This document shows, piece after piece, positions 37,825-46,646 of a stretch of 64,000 bases of DNA. The translations under genes were made by a program, and so were the position numbers. The notes under the pieces were generated by a model that did not search any database, had not been told where the DNA came from, and was given only the letters and a program-made list of their open reading frames with translations. This stretch comes from Nitrosomonas sp. (GTDB lineage: Bacteria; Pseudomonadota; Gammaproteobacteria; Burkholderiales; Nitrosomonadaceae): NCBI GenBank assembly GCA_024282035.1, contig JAMWZR010000001.1:1-64000 (forward strand), read 5' to 3'. Each line of letters begins with the position of its first letter. The stretch's first letter is position 1.

Positions 37825-38373
37825 CTATTCCGGAACCACGCTCTGCAGTGCCTGAAACAGCAATCGAAAGCTTTTCGGTGGTTTTTCCGCCACTTTTTCC
37901 TTGATCGCGTTGCGTATCAGCGAACGCAAACGCTGCAAATCAGCATGCGGATATTGCTGTGCAAATTCAGTCAATGCCTGCTCATCACTCAACAATCTCT
38001 CCCGCCAACGCTCCAGCTGATGCAGGCGCGCAGTTTGCTGTACCGAAGGCTGATCCCACATGGTTAACATCTGCTGAATGGGCTGTGCATCAATTTCACG
38101 CATCAGACGACCTATGTATTGCAATTGACGCCGGCGTGCGCCATGTTTCTGTAGCGACCGGGCAAGCACGATAGCATCATTCAGAATCTCCGGCAGCGCC
38201 AATTCGGCCAATTTTTTGGGATCCAGTTCCACCAACTCCTCACCCATACGCTGTAGCGCATGCATGTCTTTCTTGCGCTGCGTCTTGCTCGGAATTACCT
38301 CTTCGGGAATATCATCATCTGCAGAATTTTGCACGGCAACCTGTGTAATGCGTGTTCGAGAAACTGTTATCAT
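37825..38373 (-). CDS. darP: Ribosome-associated assembly factor DarP (YjgA/DUF615)
   Basis: 182 residues. It has the family features PSKTQRKKDMHALQRMGEEL and the C-terminal LRSLIRNAIKEKVAEKPPKS. It assists late 50S ribosome assembly. It is divergent from pmbA, the usual neighbour in betaproteobacteria. Confidence 0.93.
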   Translation of the reverse strand: MITVSRTRITQVAVQNSADDDIPEEVIPSKTQRKKDMHALQRMGEELVELDPKKLAELALPEILNDAIVLARSLQKHGARRRQLQYIGRLMREIDAQPIQQMLTMWDQPSVQQTARLHQLERWRERLLSDEQALTEFAQQYPHADLQRLRSLIRNAIKEKVAEKPPKSFRLLFQALQSVVPE

Positions 38374-38456
38374 AGCGTTTTAGCAGAAAATTGGCCCTAG
38401 AATTTATTTTCTCGATTGTTATTGCACATAAACCGAAAAATCGCGTATTACCCCCT

Positions 38457-39815
38457 ATGAAAAACACGATCACTGTTGATTCCCGATTTTCCTATCCCCT
38501 GGCCACATTGCAACAAATTGCTCGCGACATCCTGCATTATGCCAAGCAAGCTGGTGCGACTGCATGCGAAACCAATGTTTCGGATGGGTTTGGTCAAACT
38601 GTCACGGTACGCCAGGATGCAGTGGAAACAATCGAATATAATCGCGACAAAGGATTATCGGTGACGGTTTATATCGGTCAGCAGCGTGGCAATGCCAGTA
38701 CATCGGACTTCTCACAACAGGCCATCCGCGATACGGTCGCTGCGGCACTGTCCATAGCCCGATACACCGCCGAAGATGATTGTGCTGGATTGGCTGAAGC
38801 GGAATTACTGGCCAAGGAAAGTATGGAACTGGATCTGTATCATCCTTGGACACTCTCGGTCGAACAGGCTATCGAACATGCTCGCTCCTGTGAGCAAGCT
38901 GCCTATGCCGCAGACCCCCGCATCAGCAATTCCGAAGGCGCATCCATTTCGGTCGGTGAATCCCAGTTCATTTATGCCAACAGTCAGGGTTTCATCGGTG
39001 GTTATCCACTATCACGCCATAGCATCAGTTGCTCCATGATCGCCGAACAGAACGACAGCAAGCAGCGTGATTACTGGTATAGCGTGGCCCGTGCCGAAGC
39101 GGATCTGGATTCTCCCGAATTCATCGGAAAAAAAGCAGGTATGCGTAGCGCTGCCCGTCTGGGTGCAAGGAAAATCGCAACCTGTGAAGTGCCGGTACTG
39201 TTTGAGGCACCAGTTGCTGCAAGCTTGATCGGACATTTCGTTTCCGCTGTCAGCGGTAGCAATCTTTACCGCAAATCCACCTTTCTACCCGACAGCATTG
39301 GTCAGCAGATTTTTGCACCAACCATTACCATTCAGGAATTGCCTCATGTGCGTAAAGGCTTGGCCAGTTGCGCATTTGATGACGACGGGGTTGCAACGGT
39401 CGAACGCAATATCGTCGCCAATGGCATCGTGCAGGGCTATTTCCTGGGCAGCTACTCGGCACGCAAACTTGGAATGCGCACCACAGGCAATGCTGGCGGT
39501 GCTCATAACCTGATCATGCAGACGTCAGCCCCGCTGGATTTTCAAAGCCTGCTCAAACAAATGGGAACCGGTCTATTGGTCACCGAGTTAATGGGACAAG
39601 GCGTGAACACAGTTACCGGGGATTATTCCCGTGGTGCTTCGGGTTTCTGGGTTGAGCGTGGCGAAATTGCCTTCCCGGTGGAGGAAATCACGATCGCCGG
39701 TAACCTGAAAGAAATCTTCCAGGGCATACTGGCGATCGGTAGCGACGTCATCGTGCGTGGTTCCAAACAGTGCGGCTCGCTGCTGATCAATCGCATGACT
39801 GTTGCCGGAAGCTGA
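38457..39815 (+). CDS. pmbA: Metalloprotease TldE/PmbA
   Basis: 452 residues from ATG 38457; the open frame extends to TTG 38391, but the extra 22 residues do not match the family. Conserved parts are RQDAVETIEYNRDKGLSVTV, NSEGASISVGESQF, and the C-terminal TELMGQGVNTVTGDYSRGASG. It works with TldD in processing modified peptides and CcdA-type antitoxins. TldD is not in this window. Confidence 0.93.
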   Translation: MKNTITVDSRFSYPLATLQQIARDILHYAKQAGATACETNVSDGFGQTVTVRQDAVETIEYNRDKGLSVTVYIGQQRGNASTSDFSQQAIRDTVAAALSIARYTAEDDCAGLAEAELLAKESMELDLYHPWTLSVEQAIEHARSCEQAAYAADPRISNSEGASISVGESQFIYANSQGFIGGYPLSRHSISCSMIAEQNDSKQRDYWYSVARAEADLDSPEFIGKKAGMRSAARLGARKIATCEVPVLFEAPVAASLIGHFVSAVSGSNLYRKSTFLPDSIGQQIFAPTITIQELPHVRKGLASCAFDDDGVATVERNIVANGIVQGYFLGSYSARKLGMRTTGNAGGAHNLIMQTSAPLDFQSLLKQMGTGLLVTELMGQGVNTVTGDYSRGASGFWVERGEIAFPVEEITIAGNLKEIFQGILAIGSDVIVRGSKQCGSLLINRMTVAGS

Positions 39816-39968
39816 TTCTATTTGCGCTCGGGAGATGCTGAGAACGAGGTAGGGTAGACAAGCTAGAACAAGAAATAATCGAGGAAACCATTGCCGGGAT
39901 GCCTCGATTTCAGCACACCAGGCACATGAACAAACACCATCATTCTTGAGCGTTTCCCTGACTGTTCA

Positions 39969-40223
39969 TTATTTCTTTTTCAAAATAAAAACAAATTCTT
40001 CCAGCGCTTGCGACATTGAAATCAGTTCATTACCGGTCTGATCTGAAAACACCTGAAAATCAATCACCGAAGCGGGATCCGTTGCGACTATCTTCAGGAT
40101 TTGTCCGCTGACCATCGTCGCCAGAGCTTGTTTGGTACGCAAAATCGGTAGCGGACAAACCAGTCCTCGCACATCCAATTCCCTTTCGATCTGCATCGCG
40201 TGCTCGTCCCAATGACTAGACAT
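39969..40223 (-). CDS. TusA-family sulfurtransferase-like protein
   Basis: 84 residues. It has the TusA core LDVRGLVCPLPILRTKQAL with the single active Cys, then a C-terminal strand FVFILKKK. Such proteins relay sulfur for tRNA thiolation or cofactors. The CPxP motif is intact. Which pathway it serves is not shown by the neighbours. Confidence 0.88.
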   Translation of the reverse strand: MSSHWDEHAMQIERELDVRGLVCPLPILRTKQALATMVSGQILKIVATDPASVIDFQVFSDQTGNELISMSQALEEFVFILKKK

Positions 40224-40282
40224 GAGACTGATTAATGTGAAAAAGAAAAATCATTGACAATGATGCATCCGAATTCAGAATA

Positions 40283-41548
40283 TCATCCGTGTGAGCGCAC
40301 GACCAAGCATTCCATTTTTTGCTTGGTCAAACTCTGGCACGCGCTACGCGCTTGATTCTCCAGCAAGCCGACGACTCGCGCACGATACATTTTGCGCTTG
40401 CTGACTTCGACTTCCGAGATTACCACGGACCCTGGCAACCAGCGTGTAACGGCTTGCGCTTTGGCTCGAGCTCGGTTATGTGCATTATAGGAGCCGATTT
40501 GTACTTCCCAGACTTTCTGTTTTGTCGAAGCTACTTTCTTGGTTTCCTTACGCGTATCGGATTTCTTTTCCTTGCCGACCAGATTCTCAGGTACAGATTT
40601 TTTTGCTGTGGATGCCAGTTTGTTGGCACTGGCTTTCTGTTTTTGTGAACGGTCTGATATCAATCGGGTAGGCGCAGGATAGTCATGATTGGCCAACTGC
40701 GAGGTAAAATTCTCACCCGCACCGAAACTGCGTTCTAGCAACTGCGCCATGGTCTGATCACGCGCAGCAGCAGTTTGCCCACCCATGACCACTGCAATCA
40801 CACGTCGTCCGCCACGCTTGGCCGATGTCGCCACATTAAAACCCGATGCGCGGATGAACCCGGTTTTCAACCCATCCACACCCGGTATATTCTTCACCAT
40901 ACGATTGTGGCTGTTGTAAACCGTTCCTTTGTAGCTAAACGAGCGCGTAGAAAAGTAATGGTAGTACTGGGGAAAATCCTGCATCAGCCGTGCCGATAAA
41001 ATCATCAGGTCACGCGCTGTGGTTCTCTGTTCCAGATCAGGCAAACCCGAAGCATTCCGGAAAGTCGTGGATTGCATACCGAGTTTTCGCGCTTTATCGG
41101 TCATCATACGGGCAAACTGGGCTTCTGTATCTCCCAGTGCTTCTGCCACAACCGCCGCGACATCGTTCGCAGAACGTACGATCAGCGCCGGAATGGCATC
41201 TTGTACACTCAATACTTCCCCTGCTCTCAAATTGATCTTGGTTGGTGGCATCGACGCGGCATGCAGTGATACCGACATCTGCGTATCGAGTGTCATCCTG
41301 CGCTGTTGCATGGCTTCAAACAGCATATATAACGTCATCATCTTGGTCAGCGAAGCCGGATAACGACTGGCATCGGCATTGGATTCATGCAGTACTTCAC
41401 CGCTCTCCGCATCGACCACGATAGCAGCATGGCGGGATTCAGCCAGCGCTGGAGTGCTCGCCCATAACAGAGCCAGCAAGATCATCACTAGCCATGTCCC
41501 TGTATTGCCGATATGTTTTAATGTTGCTGCTTGCTTGATGAGATTCAT
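40283..41548 (-). CDS. D-alanyl-D-alanine carboxypeptidase with C-terminal SPOR domain
   Basis: 421 residues from ATG 41548, chosen because it puts the signal peptide (ending STPALAES) at the N-terminus; the frame itself extends to 41659. The penicillin-binding triad is complete: YPASLTKMMT (SxxK), RSANDVAAV (SxN) and DGLKTGFI (KTG). A Lys-rich linker (about 290-340) leads to a SPOR domain (about 345-421), which targets denuded glycan at the septum. It trims peptidoglycan pentapeptides. Confidence 0.93.
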   Translation of the reverse strand: MNLIKQAATLKHIGNTGTWLVMILLALLWASTPALAESRHAAIVVDAESGEVLHESNADASRYPASLTKMMTLYMLFEAMQQRRMTLDTQMSVSLHAASMPPTKINLRAGEVLSVQDAIPALIVRSANDVAAVVAEALGDTEAQFARMMTDKARKLGMQSTTFRNASGLPDLEQRTTARDLMILSARLMQDFPQYYHYFSTRSFSYKGTVYNSHNRMVKNIPGVDGLKTGFIRASGFNVATSAKRGGRRVIAVVMGGQTAAARDQTMAQLLERSFGAGENFTSQLANHDYPAPTRLISDRSQKQKASANKLASTAKKSVPENLVGKEKKSDTRKETKKVASTKQKVWEVQIGSYNAHNRARAKAQAVTRWLPGSVVISEVEVSKRKMYRARVVGLLENQARSACQSLTKQKMECLVVRSHG

Positions 41549-41849
41549 ATGTTTGTCAATGACCCGAAGAATTGTATGAATATTACCTTTTAGGCCATTT
41601 TCATACAATTGCGTATTTTGCAATCGCGAAATAAAGGCAAAAACACCGCCTAAATTCACTATTGAGACTCTCGTTGATCAATATGCTTATAGCGCAAGCC
41701 ATACGGCCTATTCCTTGATTCAGCGATGTCGTCCACTAGATCGATTCAAAATTACTCAAGACTGTCTGATATCTGACAAATTTCTAGGATATCCCATCAA
41801 AGATACGATAGCATAGCGGCATTTTTAGACCTGAGAGTATCGATTTACC
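41549..41849. other. Divergent intergenic region with a dyad upstream of the carboxypeptidase gene
   Basis: 301 bp with no gene seen. It holds AATTGTATGAA (41570-41580) and its exact reverse complement TTCATACAATT (41600-41610), 19 nt apart. The dyad lies just upstream of the carboxypeptidase start and could be an operator or 5' UTR stem. The remainder should hold the argJ promoter. Confidence 0.35.
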
Positions 41850-43076
41850 ATGCCTGTTAATATCCCGACTTTACTCGCTGAACAGTTACTGCCCATCAAA
41901 GGTGTATCCCTGGGTATTGCCGCAGCAGGAATCAAAAAAACCGACCGCAAGGATTTGCTGGTCATGGTACTTGACGAAGGAACGCATGTCTCCGGTGTAT
42001 TTACGCAGAATCGGTTTTGCGCCGCTCCAGTCACAGTAGCCAAACAACATTTGGCGCATACCACGCCACGTGCACTGGTTGTCAATACAGGTAACGCCAA
42101 TGCCGGAACGGGTGAGCAAGGCATACGAGACTCCCTGGCCACCTGTGCGGAACTGGCAAGACTGCTGGGCTGTACCACGCAACAGATATTACCTTTCTCG
42201 ACAGGCGTCATCATGGAACCCTTACCGGTAGACAAGATTGTTAAAGGATTACCGGTGGCCGTGGCCAACTGCAACATGAACAACTGGTTCAGCGCTGCGC
42301 AGTCCATCATGACTACGGATATCGTACCCAAAGCACTATCCCGTCAAATCCAGATCGACGGAAAAACAGTAACCGTCACCGGCATGGCCAAAGGTTCCGG
42401 CATGATACGCCCGAACATGGCCACCATGCTGGGTTACATTGCCACCGATGCGGTCATCGATAGCAAATTGTTGCCCATACTGACTCGGTATGCCGCAGAT
42501 CACTCATTCAACCGCATCACGGTGGATGGCGACACTTCAACCAATGACGCCTTGATGGTTCTAGCAACCGGAAAATCCGGCAACACACTGATAACCCGGC
42601 AAGACGATTCAGCCTATATCCAATTGCAGGATGCCATTACACAAGTGGCCGCAGAACTGGCCAAAATGATCGTGCGCGACGGTGAAGGCGCAACCAAATT
42701 CATCACCGTGCAGGTGAATGCAGGCAGGAGCGATGAAGAGTGCCAGAAAGTCGCTTATGCCATCGCCCATTCACCATTGATCAAGACCGCTTTTTTTGCC
42801 TCCGATCCCAATCTGGGCAGGATCCTGGCAGCCATTGGCTATGCAGGAATCAGCGATCTTGATGTCAATCACATACAACTCTATCTCGATGACGTATTGG
42901 TTGCGGAAAATGGAGGGCGTGCCCTGCACTACCAGGAAAACGATGGACAACGCGTAATGAATCAGGCAGAAATAACCGTGCGCGTGGTGCTGAATCGTGG
43001 TACTGCATCAACGACCGTGTGGACTTGCGATTTTTCCTATGACTACGTCAAAATCAATGCCAGTTATCGCAGTTAA
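41850..43076 (+). CDS. argJ: Bifunctional ornithine acetyltransferase / N-acetylglutamate synthase
   Basis: 408 residues. The autoproteolysis site [14 protein letters not shown], where Thr becomes the nucleophile of the beta chain, is intact. It also has [14 protein letters not shown] and [15 protein letters not shown]. It recycles the acetyl group between acetylornithine and glutamate in arginine synthesis. The next gene starts 9 bp after it. Confidence 0.97.
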   Translation: MPVNIPTLLAEQLLPIKGVSLGIAAAGIKKTDRKDLLVMVLDEGTHVSGVFTQNRFCAAPVTVAKQHLAHTTPRALVVNTGNANAGTGEQGIRDSLATCAELARLLGCTTQQILPFSTGVIMEPLPVDKIVKGLPVAVANCNMNNWFSAAQSIMTTDIVPKALSRQIQIDGKTVTVTGMAKGSGMIRPNMATMLGYIATDAVIDSKLLPILTRYAADHSFNRITVDGDTSTNDALMVLATGKSGNTLITRQDDSAYIQLQDAITQVAAELAKMIVRDGEGATKFITVQVNAGRSDEECQKVAYAIAHSPLIKTAFFASDPNLGRILAAIGYAGISDLDVNHIQLYLDDVLVAENGGRALHYQENDGQRVMNQAEITVRVVLNRGTASTTVWTCDFSYDYVKINASYRS

Positions 43077-43085
43077 GTCAGAGTC

Positions 43086-43961
43086 ATGAGCGAATTGGAA
43101 CAACTATGCACACGCATGAATCGTGTCCTCGATCAGGTGGAAAAACTTTTTCCCACGCCCTACGCAGAACCCGATTGGCAAGCCACTAACGTTTTCCGCT
43201 GGCGCAAACAAGGCCAGACTGGAATCATTCAGGCCGTCACTCATCCTCACCGAATTACCCTTGATGCATTGCATGGCATTGATGAACAGAAGCGCCGCAT
43301 TGACCAGAATACGCGCCAATTCGTGCAAGCTTATTCCGCCAACAACGTCTTGCTGACCGGTGCCCGTGGTACCGGAAAATCCTCCCTGATCAAGGCACTG
43401 GCCAATCAATATGCACAAGATGGCTTACGTCTGATCGAAGTGGAAAAGCAGCATCTCGTTGACTTGCATGACATCGTGGAAAGAATCCACCAGCGCCCGG
43501 AGCGCTTCATCCTGTTCTGCGATGACTTATCCTTTGAGTCAGATGAACCGGGTTACAAAGCACTCAAAGTCGTCCTGGATGGTTCGATTGCTGCAATTTC
43601 CGATAATGTGTTGATTTATGCCACTTCAAATCGGCGGCATATGGTTCCCGAGTGGATGCGTGACAACCTGGATACCAAGCATATTGGCGAGGAAGTGCAT
43701 CCCAGTGAAGCTATTGAGGAAAAAATATCGCTATCGGAGCGCTTTGGACTCTGGGTTTCCTTTTATCCATTCGATCAGGAACACTATCTGACCATTGTGC
43801 GCTACTGGCTGGCACAATTGGGAATTCGGCACATGTCTGCCAAAGCACGCACTGAAGCCTTGCAATGGGCGCTCGAGCGAGGATCGCGCAGCGGGCGTGT
43901 AGCCTGGCAGTTTGCCCGCGATTTGGCAGGGCGGCAGCAATCATCGCGTTCAACCCGCTAA
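43086..43961 (+). CDS. AAA ATPase of the DUF815 family
   Basis: 291 residues. Walker A is LTGARGTGKSSLIKAL (near 96-110), Walker B is RFILFCDDLSFE, and the sensor ATSNRRHMVPEW follows. It is the usual middle gene between argJ and the Nudix/ThiE gene in betaproteobacteria. Function unknown. Confidence 0.9.
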   Translation: MSELEQLCTRMNRVLDQVEKLFPTPYAEPDWQATNVFRWRKQGQTGIIQAVTHPHRITLDALHGIDEQKRRIDQNTRQFVQAYSANNVLLTGARGTGKSSLIKALANQYAQDGLRLIEVEKQHLVDLHDIVERIHQRPERFILFCDDLSFESDEPGYKALKVVLDGSIAAISDNVLIYATSNRRHMVPEWMRDNLDTKHIGEEVHPSEAIEEKISLSERFGLWVSFYPFDQEHYLTIVRYWLAQLGIRHMSAKARTEALQWALERGSRSGRVAWQFARDLAGRQQSSRSTR

Positions 43962-43984
43962 TCCATGTCCATCTATTACACTCG

Positions 43985-44944
43985 ATGACACCAACCGCTA
44001 CACCAATTGAAGTCGTCGCTGCGGTCATTCTACAGCCCGATGGACAGTTTCTGCTGACACGCCGCCCTCAAGGCAAGATTTATTCCGGTTACTGGGAATT
44101 TCCTGGCGGCAAGGTGGAATCCGGTGAATCGTTGCATCACGCCATTGCACGCGAACTCTGGGAAGAACTCGGTATTCACGTCCGTCAGGCTTATCCCTGG
44201 ATTACCCGCACTTTTACCTATACTCACGCCACCGTGCGATTGCATTTTTTTCGGATTGTTTCATGGGAAAATCAACCGATTGCGCGAGAACAGCAGGAGC
44301 TTATCTGGCAACAACCTGGACACATCACCGTATCCCCCATTCTGCCTGCCAATGATCCGATTTTGCAGGCACTGCGACTGCCAACGATATATGCCATTAC
44401 CCATGCATTTGAAACCGGACTGGAATCCGCTTACCAGCAAATTGAATGGGCATTTAAAAATGGGGTTCGGTTATGGCAAATCCGGGAAAAACAAATGCCT
44501 GAAGCCAGATTGCAAGATTTTACCGAGAAGGTACTGCAAATGGCGCGTCCTTATGATGCTAGAGTACTGATCAATGGAAGCGAAGTCTTGGCACAAAAAT
44601 TCGGGACCGACGGCATTCATTTGACCGCAACTCGGCTACTATCGACTTCACATCGCCCCGACAAAAAATACGGATTATGCAGCGCCTCGTGTCATAACAT
44701 CGAAGAACTGGCTGCTGCAGAGGCATTGGAATTGGATTTCGTTGTACTCGGACCGGTACAGCCTACACAAAGTCATCCAGGCGTTGCTGCACTAGGCTGG
44801 AACCGTTTTGCCACTTTGATTCGCAATTATCCGCTACCTGTTTACGCCTTAGGTGGAATGTGCACAGAAGATCTGGAAATTGCCCAGGAGATGGGCGCGC
44901 ATGGTATTGCCATGATGCGTGGCATAGCTCCATCCGAACAATAA
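43985..44944 (+). CDS. Nudix hydrolase fused to a thiamine-phosphate synthase-like domain
   Basis: 319 residues from ATG 43985; upstream in-frame codons back to 43865 do not look like protein. Residues ~1-130 are a Nudix (MutT-type) domain with GGKVESGESLHHAIARELWEEL split over the Nudix box. Residues ~140-319 are a ThiE-like TIM-barrel domain (LWQIREKQMPEARL, LGPVQPTQSHPG, LGGMCTEDL). The Nudix half probably cleans oxidised dGTP. The ThiE half may or may not make thiamine phosphate. Confidence 0.9.
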   Translation: MTPTATPIEVVAAVILQPDGQFLLTRRPQGKIYSGYWEFPGGKVESGESLHHAIARELWEELGIHVRQAYPWITRTFTYTHATVRLHFFRIVSWENQPIAREQQELIWQQPGHITVSPILPANDPILQALRLPTIYAITHAFETGLESAYQQIEWAFKNGVRLWQIREKQMPEARLQDFTEKVLQMARPYDARVLINGSEVLAQKFGTDGIHLTATRLLSTSHRPDKKYGLCSASCHNIEELAAAEALELDFVVLGPVQPTQSHPGVAALGWNRFATLIRNYPLPVYALGGMCTEDLEIAQEMGAHGIAMMRGIAPSEQ

Positions 44945-44964
44945 TTCAGCATGGATTCGCTAGT

Positions 44965-45135
44965 TTACGTCTCTTTCTCTGATTCGATCGTAACTGGAAC
45001 TCGATAAGATTCTAACGCCCAATCGGCCAGATCACCGGTTTTACAGCGATCGGAACAAAAGGGGCGAAATCGGTTTGAAACTGCCCAGACGACCTTTTTT
45101 CCACAGCGCGGACAGTTGACGATGTTAGGTTGCAT
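44965..45135 (-). CDS. yacG: DNA gyrase inhibitor / zinc-ribbon protein YacG
   Basis: 56 residues, too short for most automatic calls. The four Cys of a zinc ribbon are CPRCG and CSDRC, with the family's VWAVSNRFRPFCSDRC and DLADWALESYRVP. It binds gyrase GyrB in E. coli. It is convergent with the Nudix/ThiE gene (44944), its usual neighbour. Confidence 0.92.
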   Translation of the reverse strand: MQPNIVNCPRCGKKVVWAVSNRFRPFCSDRCKTGDLADWALESYRVPVTIESEKET

Positions 45136-45258
45136 AAATAAACTCAGCGATCTTTTGTGATATTGTTCAAATATAGCCGCTAATCATTTTAGCAAAATAT
45201 AAATGAACAAACAGTTACTGGCTGTGACATTATTTTTTTAACAATAGGAAAGGTTACC

Positions 45259-45828
45259 ATCCTGGCTACTCGAGAAGAACTCTCCGATTTTCTGATTGAA
45301 ACCGAGAGACGTTCATTTAAACAAGCCCTGTTTGCAGTGCGCGATGAAGATATAGCGCTCGATATCATTCAAGATTCCATGATGAAGTTGACTGTGAAAT
45401 ATGCCGCTAGACCAGCGGAAGAATTTCCCCTTTTATTTCAGCGCATACTGCAAAATACCATTCGCGACTACTACCGTCGGCAAAAAACACGCTCTCTGTG
45501 GACAACCCTTTTCTCGGCATTCACACCCAATGACGCTAGCAAGGATGATGACGAATTCGATATCCTCGAAACTTTACATATAAAACAAGAATCTAACGAA
45601 CCAGATGAACAAGTTGCACGAGCACAACTCATCAATTTAGTTGAAAAAGCGATAGAAAATCTTCCGGCACGTCAACGCGAAGCATTCCTGCTGCGTTATT
45701 GGGAAGAAATGAGTTTGGCAGAAACTGCGGTCATCATGAATTGCTCGGAAGGAAGTGTGAAAACACACTGTTCGAGAGCAGTTCATACTTTAGCTTCTAT
45801 CCTGAATGAAAAGGGGGTGCAATTATGA
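45259..45828 (+). CDS. ECF-like RNA polymerase sigma factor, AUC or CUG start
   Basis: About 189 residues. Region 2 is ALDIIQDSMMKLTVKYAARP and RILQNTIRDYYRRQKTRS; region 4 is LPARQREAFLLRYWEEMSLA and MNCSEGSVKTHCSRAVHTL. In frame there is no ATG, GTG or TTG between the stop at 45190-45192 and GTG 45337, which lies inside region 2. The family start (M-A-T/S-R-x-E-L-S-D-F-L, from memory) aligns with CTG 45262, or ATC 45259 one codon before. AGGAAAGG (45246-45253) is 5 nt before ATC and 8 nt before CTG. The stop overlaps the next ATG, pairing it with the DUF3619 gene. Confidence 0.8.
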   Translation: MLATREELSDFLIETERRSFKQALFAVRDEDIALDIIQDSMMKLTVKYAARPAEEFPLLFQRILQNTIRDYYRRQKTRSLWTTLFSAFTPNDASKDDDEFDILETLHIKQESNEPDEQVARAQLINLVEKAIENLPARQREAFLLRYWEEMSLAETAVIMNCSEGSVKTHCSRAVHTLASILNEKGVQL

Positions 45829-46442
45829 ATGAGCAAGAGTTGGGTAAGGAAATCGCAAAACTTCTTGATTACAGTGCCAGTGACACTATTAAACAAAGCA
45901 CTGCCTATCGTTTGCAATCAGCCCGCCGAGCTGCTCTGGAGCACTATCAGCCCGCCCTGAAAATAGTCAATTCGGGAAATGGCACTTCCATTTTTAGCGG
46001 TCATGATTGGCACTTCAATACTGGAAAACTGATTTTGTTAGCCATGGTATTTTTTGCTTTTGTCGTCGGATCGACAAGTTACTGGAAATTTCTGGAAAAG
46101 AGCAGGCACGATGTCGGAGATGATCCGATTTTGATCGACAGCTTTTCAATCGAAGATCAAAACGATACTGAACTGGAATGGAAAAGTGAATTTCCTGCTG
46201 ACGAGCTTCAGCTCAACAATACCCAAGATCTCAGTGATGAATCTAACCTCACTCCCGCAACGAATCACCATTCCGAAATGATGCATGACCCATCATTGGA
46301 AGTTGAAACCGATATCAAACGGGAAGTCATTGATGGACTACCTGTCGACACACAGTTTGATCAAACAAATACCCCCGTGAGTAATTCATCCGAGATTCAC
46401 TCTGACGAAACACCAGAAAAATGGTTGATGGAGTCCAATTGA
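45825..46442 (+). CDS. DUF3619-like membrane protein, possible anti-sigma partner
   Basis: 205 residues. The N-terminus (LGKEIAKLLDYSASD, TAYRLQSARRAALEHYQ) matches DUF3619 proteins that follow this sigma factor in betaproteobacteria. One transmembrane segment lies near 66-86. The C-terminal ~110 residues are acidic and low-complexity. Coupled ATGA overlap with the sigma gene suggests it binds the sigma factor, but that is inferred. The DUF3106 gene that often follows is absent. Confidence 0.8.
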   Translation: MNEQELGKEIAKLLDYSASDTIKQSTAYRLQSARRAALEHYQPALKIVNSGNGTSIFSGHDWHFNTGKLILLAMVFFAFVVGSTSYWKFLEKSRHDVGDDPILIDSFSIEDQNDTELEWKSEFPADELQLNNTQDLSDESNLTPATNHHSEMMHDPSLEVETDIKREVIDGLPVDTQFDQTNTPVSNSSEIHSDETPEKWLMESN

Positions 46443-46494
46443 TTTCAACGACGACTTACTCTCAAATTTTTTTATCTTTGGCATGCTAAACATG

Positions 46495-46646
46495 TCATAG
46501 CATTCCTAATCGACGCAATTCACGTTTCATCGTCTCATCAGCAGGATGTCACGTTCGGAAATGCCTTGCTGATACGTTAAAAAGTTTTTCTTTTTATAGT
46601 TTTGCATCCAGGTCAAGTTTTTTGCTTCTTCAGCGATTATTTTCAT
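46495..46646 (-). pseudogene. Frameshifted small ORF divergent from the cyanophycin ABC transporter
   Basis: ATG 46646 opens a 39-codon frame (MKIIAEEAKNLTWMQNYKKK, NFLTYQQGISERDI) that runs into LLMRR and TGA. One added C at GACATC/CTG would restore PADETMKRELRRLGML and a TGA at 46495-46497, a protein of 50 residues. The text looks like one continuous small helical protein with a single-base deletion. Its ATG and the transporter ATG (46645) share the same CATG. AGGGA precedes it by 9 nt. Family not recognised. Confidence 0.45.

Noticed and set aside
39877..39909. AATCGAGG/CCTCGATT inverted repeat between pmbA and tusA-like gene as a terminator
   Set aside because: 17-nt loop and no T-run on either strand, so it is not convincing.
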